Of a DNA stretch of 64,000 nucleotides, positions 49,031-57,768 are shown in pieces. The notes beneath the pieces were generated by a model, which made no database searches, was not told where the DNA came from, and saw only the letters and a list, made by a program, of their open reading frames with translations. Every line of letters begins with the position of its first letter. Position 1 is the stretch's first letter. The stretch covers positions 186,001 through 250,000 of the forward strand of contig JAKPPU010000004.1 of NCBI GenBank assembly GCA_029547185.1. Direction: 5' to 3'. The DNA comes from Deltaproteobacteria bacterium (lineage in GTDB: Bacteria; Desulfobacterota; Desulfomonilia; UBA1062). The translations under genes and the position numbers were made by a program.

Positions 49031-50815
49031 TTATTTGGTTGAAAGCAATGTCTGCATCATCTCGTCGCATATGGAAATGAGCTTGGCCGCAGCCTGATAG
49101 AGATGCTGGTTTTTCAGGATCTCCGTCATCTCTTCATCGAGGTTGACGCCGGTGATGCTCTCCTTCTTCTGGATATATTGATTCAAGAGGGAATCATTGA
49201 ACTTCTCGTTCATCTCTGCATTCTGTACGTCTATGCCGACGCAGGCAATGAATGAGCTGTAGTAAGAATCCAGGGTGGTATCCACTCCTGTCCCCCCAAG
49301 ATCCGGTATCACCTTATCCTGAAGGGAAGCTATGGCGAGGGCAACATCGTTGCTCCCCGGCGCCACTTTGTTGTTATTGTCGAGGGTCCCCGCAGCGATC
49401 AATTCCGAGTCGGCCTTTATGGCAGAGTTGACATCAAGGGTCTCGGTTAGGTCATCCGGGGGCTCACCTGTGTCTTCAGTCCAGCTGAAGAACGTATTCA
49501 CTCCCATGATGGCAAGGGCGTGGTTCGACTCGCTGTCGCCATGGGCTTTTAGTGCGAAGGTATAGTTTCCGTTGGCCTGGATCTGGAAATTCCCATCTGT
49601 TCCATTGGTGAGAGACGCGGTAAACTCACTGCCTCCTGCAGCCGCCTCTGCATTGATTTCCGTAATCAAGTCATTCACCGTGCTGCCGGCAGGATTGATG
49701 GTGTAGATATGAGACACATTGCCTGACGAGTCATAGGCGACAATGTCGAACTGCCCGCCTGCATTGTAGCCATCGGAGAACATGAAATCCGTGCTCAGGT
49801 CATCGGACAGCGATGCTATGTCAACGGTCCCCACCATGGAGCTCACCGACTTCAATCCTACTCCTTCGGACTGCAGAGAGTTCACCTGCCAGGTAAGTGC
49901 TTGTGTCAAGGTATTCAGGGAGTCGATGTACGAGCCTATCTTGTTATCCCGAACATTTACCCAACCGGCTACCTTTCCTCCCTCGAGCTTGTTTGTGATA
50001 TTGACTGTCCTCCCGGAGTCGTCCTTCCATATCAGGTCTGTGAGTCCGGTGGTCGCGTTGCGTTGAGCTTCAATGTTTAAGGAATCTTTTCCCAGGACAA
50101 GCGGCGTTCCTCCCAGAACGAACACCATCACCTGTCCGGAGGATTTTTCCTCATAGTACGATATATCCACGTATTCAGAGAGCTGGCTCAAGAGCTTATC
50201 TCTCTGATCTCGCAGGTCATTCGCATTAATAAAGCCCTTTATCTCAACACTTGATATCTGCTTATTGAGTTCGGCTATCTGGCTGGTGATGGAATTTATT
50301 TGCTCGATGGATCCCTGGGTGACGGTATCAATATGCCTCTGGCATTCCCTGAGATTGTAATCGAGATCCCCAATGAACTGAACCAGTTTTTGACTTGTTT
50401 CAAGAAGTGCTTCCCTTTCCGGTATTCCGTCAGGGTTGTTGGAGAGATCGCTCCATGCATTCCAGAAGTCCCCCATAATCTTATTGAGACCATACTCATC
50501 ACTCTCATTGAATATGGCCTCGATTTGTCCCAGGGCTTCGTATTGTGACTGCCAGTAGTAATATTGTGAATTCTTGGTATTTATCTGTTCGCTGATGAAG
50601 TCGTCATACTGCCGTATCACCTGGGTGGCCCGAGCTCCGGTGCCTATCTCGCCCGGCCCCATTTTGAGAGGGGTATTAGGTTCGATTTCAACTTTCTGTC
50701 TTGAGTACCCCTCGGTATTAGCATTTGCGATGTTATGCGCTGTAACCTCAAAGGCCAACTGCGTAGAATACAACGTCCACCTGGCGATATCCAGTGCTCC
50801 ACCTATGCCTGGCAT
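49031..50815 (-). CDS. flgK: flagellar hook-associated protein 1
   Basis: 594 residues. Conserved D0/D1 ends: ALDIARWTLYSTQLAFEVTA and HNIANANTEGYSRQKVEI at the start, and LDEEMTEILKNQHLYQAAAK with a long amphipathic helix at the end. The middle domains carry a flagellin-like insert rich in Asp, Ser and Gly. It joins hook to filament. ATG 50815 lies 1 nt after the flgN stop. Followed by csrA, which it may couple to translationally. Confidence 0.96.
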   Translation of the reverse strand: MPGIGGALDIARWTLYSTQLAFEVTAHNIANANTEGYSRQKVEIEPNTPLKMGPGEIGTGARATQVIRQYDDFISEQINTKNSQYYYWQSQYEALGQIEAIFNESDEYGLNKIMGDFWNAWSDLSNNPDGIPEREALLETSQKLVQFIGDLDYNLRECQRHIDTVTQGSIEQINSITSQIAELNKQISSVEIKGFINANDLRDQRDKLLSQLSEYVDISYYEEKSSGQVMVFVLGGTPLVLGKDSLNIEAQRNATTGLTDLIWKDDSGRTVNITNKLEGGKVAGWVNVRDNKIGSYIDSLNTLTQALTWQVNSLQSEGVGLKSVSSMVGTVDIASLSDDLSTDFMFSDGYNAGGQFDIVAYDSSGNVSHIYTINPAGSTVNDLITEINAEAAAGGSEFTASLTNGTDGNFQIQANGNYTFALKAHGDSESNHALAIMGVNTFFSWTEDTGEPPDDLTETLDVNSAIKADSELIAAGTLDNNNKVAPGSNDVALAIASLQDKVIPDLGGTGVDTTLDSYYSSFIACVGIDVQNAEMNEKFNDSLLNQYIQKKESITGVNLDEEMTEILKNQHLYQAAAKLISICDEMMQTLLSTK

Positions 50816-50816
50816 G

Positions 50817-51260
50817 TTACACCCCTGTGTTTACTGTCCGGGAAAACCCCCTGGATCTCTTCCCATCCCGGTTATAGCCGCTTTTCGTGCCGGTGAAGAA
50901 CGGCTCCAATTGCCGCTCGATCTCGGTAAGTCTGCCGGTGACCATTGATTTGGACAATTCGTTGAGGCCCGATGCCTTTTTCCAGAGAACGATGAGTTCC
51001 TGCTGAAGACCCCGTATCTGTGCTGCAAACTGTTTAACGGGATCCTCTTCCGTCATCTCTGAACCTTGCCTGTTTTCTTTGATGGCGTATAAAACTTGCA
51101 TCTTTTCGGGCAATGAGTTCTCAAGCGCTTCGGCATCCAGATTCGATATGAACGTGATTTCTTCCTGGAGGAGTTCAGTCAGGCGCCCTACGAGCTCTTT
51201 TTCCTTCTTAAGCCTCTGTACGATATCGGTATAGACGCCATTTCCGGATTCACTTATCAT
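50817..51260 (-). CDS. flgN: FlgN-like flagellar export chaperone
   Basis: 147 residues from ATG 51260, with AGGAGG and 6-nt spacing; the open frame extends 8 codons more. Wholly helical, with a FlgN-type start (IVQRLKKEKELVGRLTELLQ) and EITFISNLDAEALENSLPEK. It escorts FlgK and FlgL to the export gate. The start overlaps the flgJ stop by 11 nt, and flgK follows at once. Similarity to the family is modest but position is decisive. Confidence 0.85.
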   Translation of the reverse strand: MISESGNGVYTDIVQRLKKEKELVGRLTELLQEEITFISNLDAEALENSLPEKMQVLYAIKENRQGSEMTEEDPVKQFAAQIRGLQQELIVLWKKASGLNELSKSMVTGRLTEIERQLEPFFTGTKSGYNRDGKRSRGFSRTVNTGV

Positions 51261-51618
51261 CTGGAGCCTCCTTCTCTGACTCACGCCTACCGGGTATACC
51301 TACGTTCTTATCGGTTCCGTCTCCGGTACCGCTTGAATCTCCATTCCTCTTGTCTAAAGACTGCATACGCTGCCTGAGAATCTCGCTGATCCCCAGGGCT
51401 CCTGTTTCCGCAAGCTTATCCCCAATTGCCTGATAAAGCATATCCTTATAGATATCCGAGCCCAGGCTACCTTCAAACAGCCCTTCCGGCACTGATTCCC
51501 CCATGACCTTCATCAGCTCATGCGCGAACACCGATTCAAATTCTTTGCAGGCGATCTCGAGGGCCTTATCCGGATTCGTCTGCTTGAGATGGTACAGCTC
51601 GTTTATTCCACGAATCAT
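51250..51618 (-). CDS. flgJ: FlgJ-type rod-binding protein (no muramidase domain)
   Basis: 122 residues from ATG 51618, which overlaps the flgI stop (ATGA); the frame is open 15 codons further but inside flgI. It is only the N-terminal half of enteric FlgJ: CKEFESVFAHELMKVM, YKDMLYQAIGDKLAETGALG. The C-terminal glucosaminidase half is missing, as in many bacteria where another enzyme opens the wall; the Bax-like protein at 45204-46031 is one candidate. The tail is disordered and charged. Confidence 0.9.
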   Translation of the reverse strand: MIRGINELYHLKQTNPDKALEIACKEFESVFAHELMKVMGESVPEGLFEGSLGSDIYKDMLYQAIGDKLAETGALGISEILRQRMQSLDKRNGDSSGTGDGTDKNVGIPGRRESEKEAPDDK

Positions 51619-52706
51619 ATGACCTCCAGGTCTGCATACAGCGCGCCCGTTCGCTTGATGCACTCGAGAATGATCACAAGATCCCGCGGAGAGACGCCAA
51701 TGGCATTCAATGCAGCCACGAGCTCTCCTATCGTTGTACCGGTCGGCAGCATGACAAGCTGTTTGCCTCCCTCCTCAACAGATACATCGGTGTGGGGCGT
51801 CGCGGTTGTGACTCCCTGGGACAGAGGCATGGGCTGAGATACGAGCGGCTGCTCCATGATCTTGACATTCAAGTTCCCATGGGCGATGGCGACAGCAGAT
51901 ATCCTCACACCGCTTCCCATGACGACAGTCCCCGTCCTTTCGTTGACAATCACCCTTGCCCGGTTGTCCGGTTTGACATCGACCGACTCGACCATGGCGA
52001 TAAAATCCACGACCCTGTTCCGATACCCCTCCGGCACATCGACCTGTATAGTCGAAAGGTCTTGTGCAACGGCAATCTTGGACCCTGCCCGGGAGTTTAT
52101 CGATTCCACCATCCGGTGAACAGTCGTGAAGTCGGGATTATTCATCACGAGAATCATCTGTTGTCCCAGGTTGAGATCCATCGATCGTTCGACGACAGCA
52201 CCATTGGGGATCATCCCAGCTGTAGGGAAATTCTTGATAACACCCGTCCCGGTGTCTCCGCTTACGGCAAACCCGCCTACGGATACAGGACCCTGAGCCA
52301 GGGCATATACCTTGCCGTCAGGCCCGTACAAAGGGGCAGAGATAAGGGTGCCGCCGGCGAGAGAGGATGCGTCTCCCACCGAGGAAATCGTACAGTCGAG
52401 CCTCTGGGAGCTCTTTGCAAACGGGGGCAGATTGGCCGTTACCATGACTGCAGCCACGTTCTTAACCTTGAGGGCGTTGGGATCTACCGTGATCCCCATA
52501 TTCCTGAGCGCATTAACCAGGGAGCGGATGGTGAACTGCGATCCGGAACTGTCACCCGTTCCGTTCAGTCCCACTATGAGCCCATAGCCTGCAAGCCTGT
52601 TTTCTCTGACGCCCTGGATCTGCACGAGGTCTTTGACTCTCACGGCAAGTGCATCCGCGGCAAAGAGGAAAAGAATAATACCTGCACAAATCAATCTCTT
52701 CATCAT
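51615..52706 (-). CDS. flgI: flagellar P-ring protein
   Basis: 363 residues with a signal peptide (residues 1-21, ending ADALA). Conserved: VRVKDLVQIQGVRENRLAGY, GLNGTGDSSG, NVAAVMVTANLPPFAKSSQ, RVIVNERTGTVVMGSGVRI. It forms the periplasmic ring around the rod. Two ATGs stand together at 52706 and 52703. Its stop overlaps the flgJ ATG. Confidence 0.97.
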   Translation of the reverse strand: MMKRLICAGIILFLFAADALAVRVKDLVQIQGVRENRLAGYGLIVGLNGTGDSSGSQFTIRSLVNALRNMGITVDPNALKVKNVAAVMVTANLPPFAKSSQRLDCTISSVGDASSLAGGTLISAPLYGPDGKVYALAQGPVSVGGFAVSGDTGTGVIKNFPTAGMIPNGAVVERSMDLNLGQQMILVMNNPDFTTVHRMVESINSRAGSKIAVAQDLSTIQVDVPEGYRNRVVDFIAMVESVDVKPDNRARVIVNERTGTVVMGSGVRISAVAIAHGNLNVKIMEQPLVSQPMPLSQGVTTATPHTDVSVEEGGKQLVMLPTGTTIGELVAALNAIGVSPRDLVIILECIKRTGALYADLEVI

Positions 52707-52712
52707 GCACCT

Positions 52713-53408
52713 CTAAAACGGCCAAATCTTGTCGAGAGCCCGTGCGATGAAGCCCTTATTCTGCTGATCCCCGATGATGCCGGTGCCGTAATAGTCAAGC
52801 TGCATATCTGCTATGTAGGTGGATTGTATGGTATTCACAGGGCTGATGTCTTCCGGCCTGATGATCCCTGACAGAATGATGTACTGGAGCTCGCTGTTCA
52901 CTCGCGTCTGCTTCTTGCCTTTTATCACCATATTACCAGATGGCAGTATGCGCTCAACCCGTGCTGAGACCGTACCTGAAATCATACCCTTGCGGGATGT
53001 CTTGCCATCTGCATCGAACTCCGTATCGGTAGATGCACTGACTGTTGGAGAAAGTTTGTTGCCAAATATGGACGACTTGTTCAGAGGAAGGCCGAGCAGG
53101 CTGGTAATCGAATTGTCCGCAGTATATGTCTTGTCGGATTCTGTCTTCGCCTCTTTGTTCGCAGATGAGCTTTCAACGATCTGAACCACAACGATATCAC
53201 CCACTCTCCTAGCCCGTGGATCGGCATACATGTCCACAAATTTGGCGCTCGGGCTCCAGAGGGACCCGGGAGAAACTACCTTCTCGGACGGATCCTCTAC
53301 GGGAATCGCAAACTCGTCTTCCCGGAAGCCGGGTCTCGGTTTCATGAGCGAGCAGCCGGCAAGAGCTACGACTACGACACATAATATAACGAGTTGATGC
53401 AGCCTCAT
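52713..53408 (-). CDS. flgH: flagellar L-ring lipoprotein
   Basis: 231 residues. Lipoprotein signal with lipobox LAGC, so Cys19 is lipidated; then SLWSPSAKFVDMYADPRARR, VGDIVVVQIVESSSANKEA, SGTVSARVERILPSGNMVI, and GIIRPEDISPVNTI, all typical of FlgH. It forms the outer-membrane ring. ATG 53408 follows AGGAGGAATGG. Lies 6 nt before flgI. Confidence 0.97.
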   Translation of the reverse strand: MRLHQLVILCVVVVALAGCSLMKPRPGFREDEFAIPVEDPSEKVVSPGSLWSPSAKFVDMYADPRARRVGDIVVVQIVESSSANKEAKTESDKTYTADNSITSLLGLPLNKSSIFGNKLSPTVSASTDTEFDADGKTSRKGMISGTVSARVERILPSGNMVIKGKKQTRVNSELQYIILSGIIRPEDISPVNTIQSTYIADMQLDYYGTGIIGDQQNKGFIARALDKIWPF

Positions 53409-53417
53409 CCATTCCTC

Positions 53418-54368
53418 CTAAAATGTGACCTCTACCTGTAATGGAGCAATAACAGTGCCATATATCTGTCTTCCCGAGGTCACATTCCTCACAGGAATAC
53501 GTTCATGGATATATCCGTCCTTTAACGCGATCCCCCTGTCCTGGATCATCAGCACATCAGACCGGGCTTCGATAAATACAAAATCGCCTCTATTCACCAG
53601 CGGGGGCTGCTCGACGTTTGACTTGAGGATAGGCTTTCCTTCCTGCAATACGGTCTTTGCGCGCATCCCGAGACATTCTTTTTTGTCCACCAATGCATTG
53701 GGATAAGCCGATATGTCCGTTGCTCTCATCACGAGGGAGGCATCAGAGATAATCGCCCTTCTGGGAATCTTCGCCTTAGGCACAGGCACTTCGGCGATAA
53801 CCTTGATCTTTGCGCTTATGCGGCAGACCGGTGTTAACGCATCGGACCCAAGGATAATGGCTGCCGTCGTCAGACCCAAGAAGTCCTCCTGGGGGGAAAA
53901 TTTTGCCTGGATGAGATCCTTTGCCCCTTCGGGAATCGATACATTCGCGGGGATCTTTACGTCCTCGATTATGATCTTTCCTTTGTCTTTCCATTGGCTG
54001 CTCCTCATCACCGCATTCCGGTAGATCGTTTCGAGTTCCTCTGCCGATATTTTCACAAGCTTTTGGCATACGTACACATTGGGAGAGCCCTTCATCGTGA
54101 CCTGCATCTCCGGATGGCTTTCACGGATCTTTTTCTCCACATAGTCTGAAGAAAGATTGATCCCTTCGGCTATCGACGTTGACCTCAGAAGGCACAGCGA
54201 GGAGAGTTCTTGTTTATTCGGGCCCTGCACCACCCCGATGTCCCTGAGATAAATCCGGTCACATGAAACGTACGCTTTTTCGTTAAGCACCACTGTGTCA
54301 GCACTAACTGGCATAGCAGAAGAAAAGGTCAAAAGGACAATAAAAATCGCTGGCAACGTGTATCTCAT
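53418..54368 (-). CDS. flgA: flagellar P-ring assembly chaperone FlgA
   Basis: 316 residues, longer than the 220 of enteric FlgA through an N-terminal extension of about 90 residues. Signal peptide (1-22), an extra beta domain, then a SAF domain (VPKAKIPRRAIISDASLVM; PILKSNVEQPPLVNRGDFV; ALKDGYIHERIPVRN). It chaperones FlgI in the periplasm. Nine nt before flgH. Low similarity in the N-terminal part is usual. Confidence 0.92.
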   Translation of the reverse strand: MRYTLPAIFIVLLTFSSAMPVSADTVVLNEKAYVSCDRIYLRDIGVVQGPNKQELSSLCLLRSTSIAEGINLSSDYVEKKIRESHPEMQVTMKGSPNVYVCQKLVKISAEELETIYRNAVMRSSQWKDKGKIIIEDVKIPANVSIPEGAKDLIQAKFSPQEDFLGLTTAAIILGSDALTPVCRISAKIKVIAEVPVPKAKIPRRAIISDASLVMRATDISAYPNALVDKKECLGMRAKTVLQEGKPILKSNVEQPPLVNRGDFVFIEARSDVLMIQDRGIALKDGYIHERIPVRNVTSGRQIYGTVIAPLQVEVTF

Positions 54369-54377
54369 GGCCGTTCC

Positions 54378-55163
54378 CTACCGAGCAAGATTGCTGACAA
54401 CCTGCAGCATGGCAGACGCTGTTTGAATGGTCTTAGAGTTCATTTCATATGCCCGTTGCCCCACGATCATATTGATCATCTCCTCGATGGCATCCACATT
54501 GGAATTCTCGAGATATCCTTGGGCGATAGTCCCGTAATTCTGAGTTCCTGCCACACCCTGAATAGCATCTCCGGATGAAGGTGTGGCTACGTATTCGTTC
54601 TTACCTATTGATTTCAGACCGGCCGGATTTGTAAATATATAGATAGGTATCTGGCCGGTGGCGAGTGTATCTCCCCCAGACGAAAGACAGGTGATGTCAC
54701 CATTCTTGGCAATGGTTATCGAGGCGGTATCCGCAGGGATTGCAAAATCGGGCTGCAGCCTTTCTCCCCGTGAGTTCACGATATATCCGTCGCTGTCCTT
54801 GTTGAAGGAGCCGTCCCTTGTATAGACCTCCTGTCCATCGTCTGTCATGAGCTGGAAAAAGCCGTTACCCTCGATGGTAAGGTCGAGTTCGTTCTTTGTC
54901 TCGATATAGTCGCCCTGTAGGAATATCTTCTGCACCGAGGTGGGGGCGGTTCCCAATCCTACCTGGATTCCGACCGGAACTGTACCACCGGTTGATGTTG
55001 CGGTACCCTTATCACGGTAGGTGGCATAAAAAAGATCCTCGAAGTTCGCCCTGCTCTTCTTGAATCCGGTTGTGCTTACGTTTGCAAGGTTATTTCCCAC
55101 TGTATCAATAACCAACTCTTGTGCATTCATGCCGGTCGCCGCAGACCACATTGCGCGGATCAT
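54378..55163 (-). CDS. flgG: flagellar distal rod protein
   Basis: 261 residues, exact family length. MIRAMWSAATGMNAQELVID, NNLANVSTTGFKKSRANFED and the C-terminal LENSNVDAIEEMINMIVGQR are typical FlgG. GGAGG precedes ATG 55163. Lies 18 nt downstream of flgF and 9 nt before flgA. Confidence 0.98.
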   Translation of the reverse strand: MIRAMWSAATGMNAQELVIDTVGNNLANVSTTGFKKSRANFEDLFYATYRDKGTATSTGGTVPVGIQVGLGTAPTSVQKIFLQGDYIETKNELDLTIEGNGFFQLMTDDGQEVYTRDGSFNKDSDGYIVNSRGERLQPDFAIPADTASITIAKNGDITCLSSGGDTLATGQIPIYIFTNPAGLKSIGKNEYVATPSSGDAIQGVAGTQNYGTIAQGYLENSNVDAIEEMINMIVGQRAYEMNSKTIQTASAMLQVVSNLAR

Positions 55164-55181
55164 TCCACCATCCTCCCTTCG

Positions 55182-55919
55182 TTAAGCTACCGTACCTACG
55201 TTGTGCATTGATTGTGCGTAGGTATCCGTGAAAGCCTTCATAATCTTCTGATATGACTCATAGGCCCTTTGCGTGCTGATAAGGTCCACCATTTCGCCAA
55301 TAGGATCTACATTGGATGCCTCCAGGCACATCTGTCGAATATCCGGCGATTCCACAGTCCCTGGGGCATATCCCTGCCGTACAGAGAAGGTGGCATTACC
55401 CTGACGTACGAGTGCATCTTCTTCTATGGATCTTATCTGCAGCTTATCAACGACATTCCCGTCAACAGAGACGGTCCCATCAGAATCGATGATCACTGCT
55501 CCCTGGTCTATCGTGATGTCTCCACCTTCTCCCTGGACTGCATATCCCTGTGGAGTAACGAGGAGGCCTTCGGGAGACAGAGTAAAAGAGCCAGCTCTCG
55601 TATATCTGGTACCGTCAGGGGTATTAACTACGAAGAATCCCTCTCCGGCTATGGTCACATCAAGCGGATTTCCGGTATTCCTGAAGCCTCCCTGGGTAGT
55701 ATCGATATATTGTTTGCCAATGACGACATCGACAGGAGTAGAGCGGTATTGCCCGGGACAGAGCCTTGATGTATCAAGTGACTTCTGGAAATCTTCGAAC
55801 GATATGGAGTCCTTTTTAAAACCGGTCGTGTTGACGTTGGCAAGATTGTTCGCAATAATCTCCAGCCTCTGTTCCATTGCAATTGCACCGGATGCGGCTA
55901 TGTATATTCCCTGGTCCAT
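55182..55919 (-). CDS. flgF: flagellar proximal rod protein FlgF
   Basis: 245 residues from ATG 55919, with AAAGGAG at ideal spacing; the open frame upstream crosses the promoter. MDQGIYIAASGAIAMEQRLE, ANNLANVNTTGFKKDS and the C-terminal EASNVDPIGEMVDLISTQR identify a rod protein; shorter than FlgG and first in the operon, so FlgF. Promoted by the sigma-54 element at 55945-55961. Confidence 0.95.
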   Translation of the reverse strand: MDQGIYIAASGAIAMEQRLEIIANNLANVNTTGFKKDSISFEDFQKSLDTSRLCPGQYRSTPVDVVIGKQYIDTTQGGFRNTGNPLDVTIAGEGFFVVNTPDGTRYTRAGSFTLSPEGLLVTPQGYAVQGEGGDITIDQGAVIIDSDGTVSVDGNVVDKLQIRSIEEDALVRQGNATFSVRQGYAPGTVESPDIRQMCLEASNVDPIGEMVDLISTQRAYESYQKIMKAFTDTYAQSMHNVGTVA

Positions 55920-55944
55920 ATCATCTCCTTTCCGGAACCAGGAG

Positions 55945-55961
55945 AGCAAGGAAGATGCCAA
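55945..55961 (-). promoter_or_regulatory. sigma-54 (RpoN) -24/-12 promoter of the flgF operon
   Basis: Minus strand TTGGCATCTTCCTTGCT: TGGCA and TTGCT with exactly 10 nt between the GG and GC. The start of transcription would fall near 55934, leaving a leader of about 15 nt that just contains the flgF ribosome-binding site. Confidence 0.85.
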
Positions 55962-56092
55962 GACTGCAGATAGGCTTTTCCAGCATGCGTTCAAAGAATG
56001 GTAGGAATATTTTTCCTAATTCACTTGGATTTATCTTCTCTTTTATCCCTAGGAATATGAAAATGATTGATTTCTTGTTGAGGAAAATACAT

Positions 56093-56119
56093 TAAAGATT
56101 ATTAGGTACATACCGATAA
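56093..56119 (+). promoter_or_regulatory. sigma-28 (FliA) promoter of the flgM transcript
   Basis: TAAA (56093-56096), exactly 15 nt, then ACCGATAA (56112-56119), one base off the consensus TAAA-N15-GCCGATAA. It lies 38 nt ahead of the first ATG of the flgM transcript. Confidence 0.88.
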
Positions 56120-56156
56120 AATAGTATGTTGAGCAAGAGTGAACGAAGGAGCGTGT

Positions 56157-56378
56157 ATGGAGGTTAAAAGCATCTTTGTAAATCTCATAATGAAAAACTA
56201 TGAGAAGCATGGTTCCGAGAAATTAACTCGTGCGCTCCAGGGTACCGGAGAAAGGGAGCCGGCCCTCGATACCATCTCCATTTCTCCTCAAGCAAGCAAA
56301 CGATTATTCGGTGAACTCATGGAACATAGCTTAAAGAAAGGGTTGAGTGGGGTTCGCACAGATGAAAATCAACAGTAA
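56157..56378 (+). CDS. small protein upstream of flgM, partly FlgM-like
   Basis: 73 residues from ATG 56157, with AAGGAG and 5-nt spacing. No family is certain. The middle reads LDTISISPQASKRLFGEL, like the DxVxIS...A segment of FlgM proteins, but the C-terminal sigma-binding helices are absent. It overlaps the flgM start by 17 nt and shares the sigma-28 promoter, so it is a late flagellar gene by position. It might be a FlgM-like modifier or export tag. Confidence 0.7.
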   Translation: MEVKSIFVNLIMKNYEKHGSEKLTRALQGTGEREPALDTISISPQASKRLFGELMEHSLKKGLSGVRTDENQQ

Positions 56379-56667
56379 TAATCTTGAAGCTCTTAAAGCA
56401 TATGGAGCAAGCTCAGTAGAACAGACGCAGCTTACGAAAGAATCCGGGGGAAGACTCCAGGATTCCGTATCCATAAAAGACAAAATCAACATATCTTCCA
56501 AGGTGAAAATGTTCCAGGATATAAGGCAGGCTGCTCTTGATGCTCCTGATATCCGAGATGATAAGGTCAAAGATGTTGAACAGAAGATCTCCAGCGGCAC
56601 CTACAAGCCGGATTACAATGCAATAGCCGACAGGCTCTTGAGCCAGAGCATCAGTGCCAAGATTTAA
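56362..56667 (+). CDS. flgM: anti-sigma-28 factor FlgM
   Basis: 101 residues from ATG 56362 (GTG 56347 is possible). The N-terminal half is polar and disordered (DSVSIKDKINISSKVKMF); the C-terminal half has the sigma-binding helices, with DKVKDVEQKISSGTYKPDY and IADRLLSQS matching the FlgM signature. It holds FliA inactive until exported through the finished hook. It is itself on a sigma-28 promoter, the usual feedback. Confidence 0.92.
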   Translation: MKINSNNLEALKAYGASSVEQTQLTKESGGRLQDSVSIKDKINISSKVKMFQDIRQAALDAPDIRDDKVKDVEQKISSGTYKPDYNAIADRLLSQSISAKI

Positions 56668-56973
56668 GGTCAGGGTGTTGTATCCTTCCGCATAACCCCG
56701 ATATGGAACTGTGAAGGCCTCATCTGAATTGTGTAGAAGCTGCGTCCTATATAAAATCCCTCTGGATACACTGACGGCCAAGCTGTATCACGGCTATATG
56801 TATTTACTTATATCAAGTATTCCTGTAAACCCATCCCTTCACGCATCTTACCGGGTACTCTAAAGGAACATGCCGACGTTTATGATGATAAAACAAATGA
56901 CATATGCAAGCATTATGTGATATTCAATCTCTCCTTAAACTCGGCGGTACATTTCAGAAAGGGGCTGAAACCA
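56668..56973. other. 306-nt non-coding stretch between flgM and the HAD gene
   Basis: No credible gene, terminator or RNA gene seen on either strand. It is richer in A+T than its surroundings and should hold a promoter for the HAD gene. Confidence 0.5.
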
Positions 56974-57717
56974 ATGTCTTGCATCACTATTCAGGGACAT
57001 TCCTACGATGCGGATCTCGTCATTTTTGATAAGGATGGCACACTCCTTGATTTCAAGGAAACGTGGACCGGTATCATTAAAGAATTTCTACTCACGCTAG
57101 AAAAACGTATGCCTGTTACGCAGATTCTCAAGGGGAGAATCGAGAACGCCCTGGGCATTTATGTGGATGAGAAAATGATTGACGGCAAGGGAGCGTTGGC
57201 CATGGGAACTTTCACCGAATGCAATACGCTCTTGACTTACAGCATCTACAGAGAGGGCGTCCGGTGGGACATAGCCCAGGGCATCGTGAAGGAAGTAGGC
57301 AAGCAGGCTTTCAGCTCAGAGGTGCGGAAAAAGCATGTGCAGCCCGCACAGGGAGCAATCGAACTCCTTAAGAAACTGAAATCCCGTGGCGTTCATTCTG
57401 CCGTGGCTACAAACGATAAGGAGTCGGACGCTCTTATCGATATGGAATATATCGGGGCCTTGCCTTACCTCGATCTCGTAATCGGAGCAGACAGTGTGGA
57501 GCGTTCAAAGCCGTGTCCCGACATGGTTGAAAAAATTTGCTCTTCCCTGGGTAAGGATCCGAGGAAATCAATATTGATCGGAGATACGACCATGGATGCG
57601 TTGCTGGGAAAAAACTCCGGCGTAATGCTCACTGTCGGTGTAAGCGGAATTGTTTCCGAGATGGAACTGGCGGAACACATGGATGTAGTCATATCCAGCC
57701 TGGAAGAGATAGCTTAG
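56974..57717 (+). CDS. HAD-superfamily phosphatase
   Basis: 247 residues from ATG 56974 (AAAGGGG upstream); the frame is open 19 codons further without a good start. Motif I IFDKDGTLLDF with the nucleophile Asp near 19, a helical cap (about 25-115), motif II VATNDKES, motif III Lys in VERSKPCPDM and motif IV LIGDTTMDALLG. It looks like a phosphoglycolate phosphatase-type hydrolase of small phosphate esters. Substrate unknown. It converges on the HD-GYP gene. Confidence 0.87.
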   Translation: MSCITIQGHSYDADLVIFDKDGTLLDFKETWTGIIKEFLLTLEKRMPVTQILKGRIENALGIYVDEKMIDGKGALAMGTFTECNTLLTYSIYREGVRWDIAQGIVKEVGKQAFSSEVRKKHVQPAQGAIELLKKLKSRGVHSAVATNDKESDALIDMEYIGALPYLDLVIGADSVERSKPCPDMVEKICSSLGKDPRKSILIGDTTMDALLGKNSGVMLTVGVSGIVSEMELAEHMDVVISSLEEIA

Positions 57718-57768
57718 TTCTCTGCCGTCTATCGCTCAGGTTCGGAGATTCTCGATCTCATCAACTCG

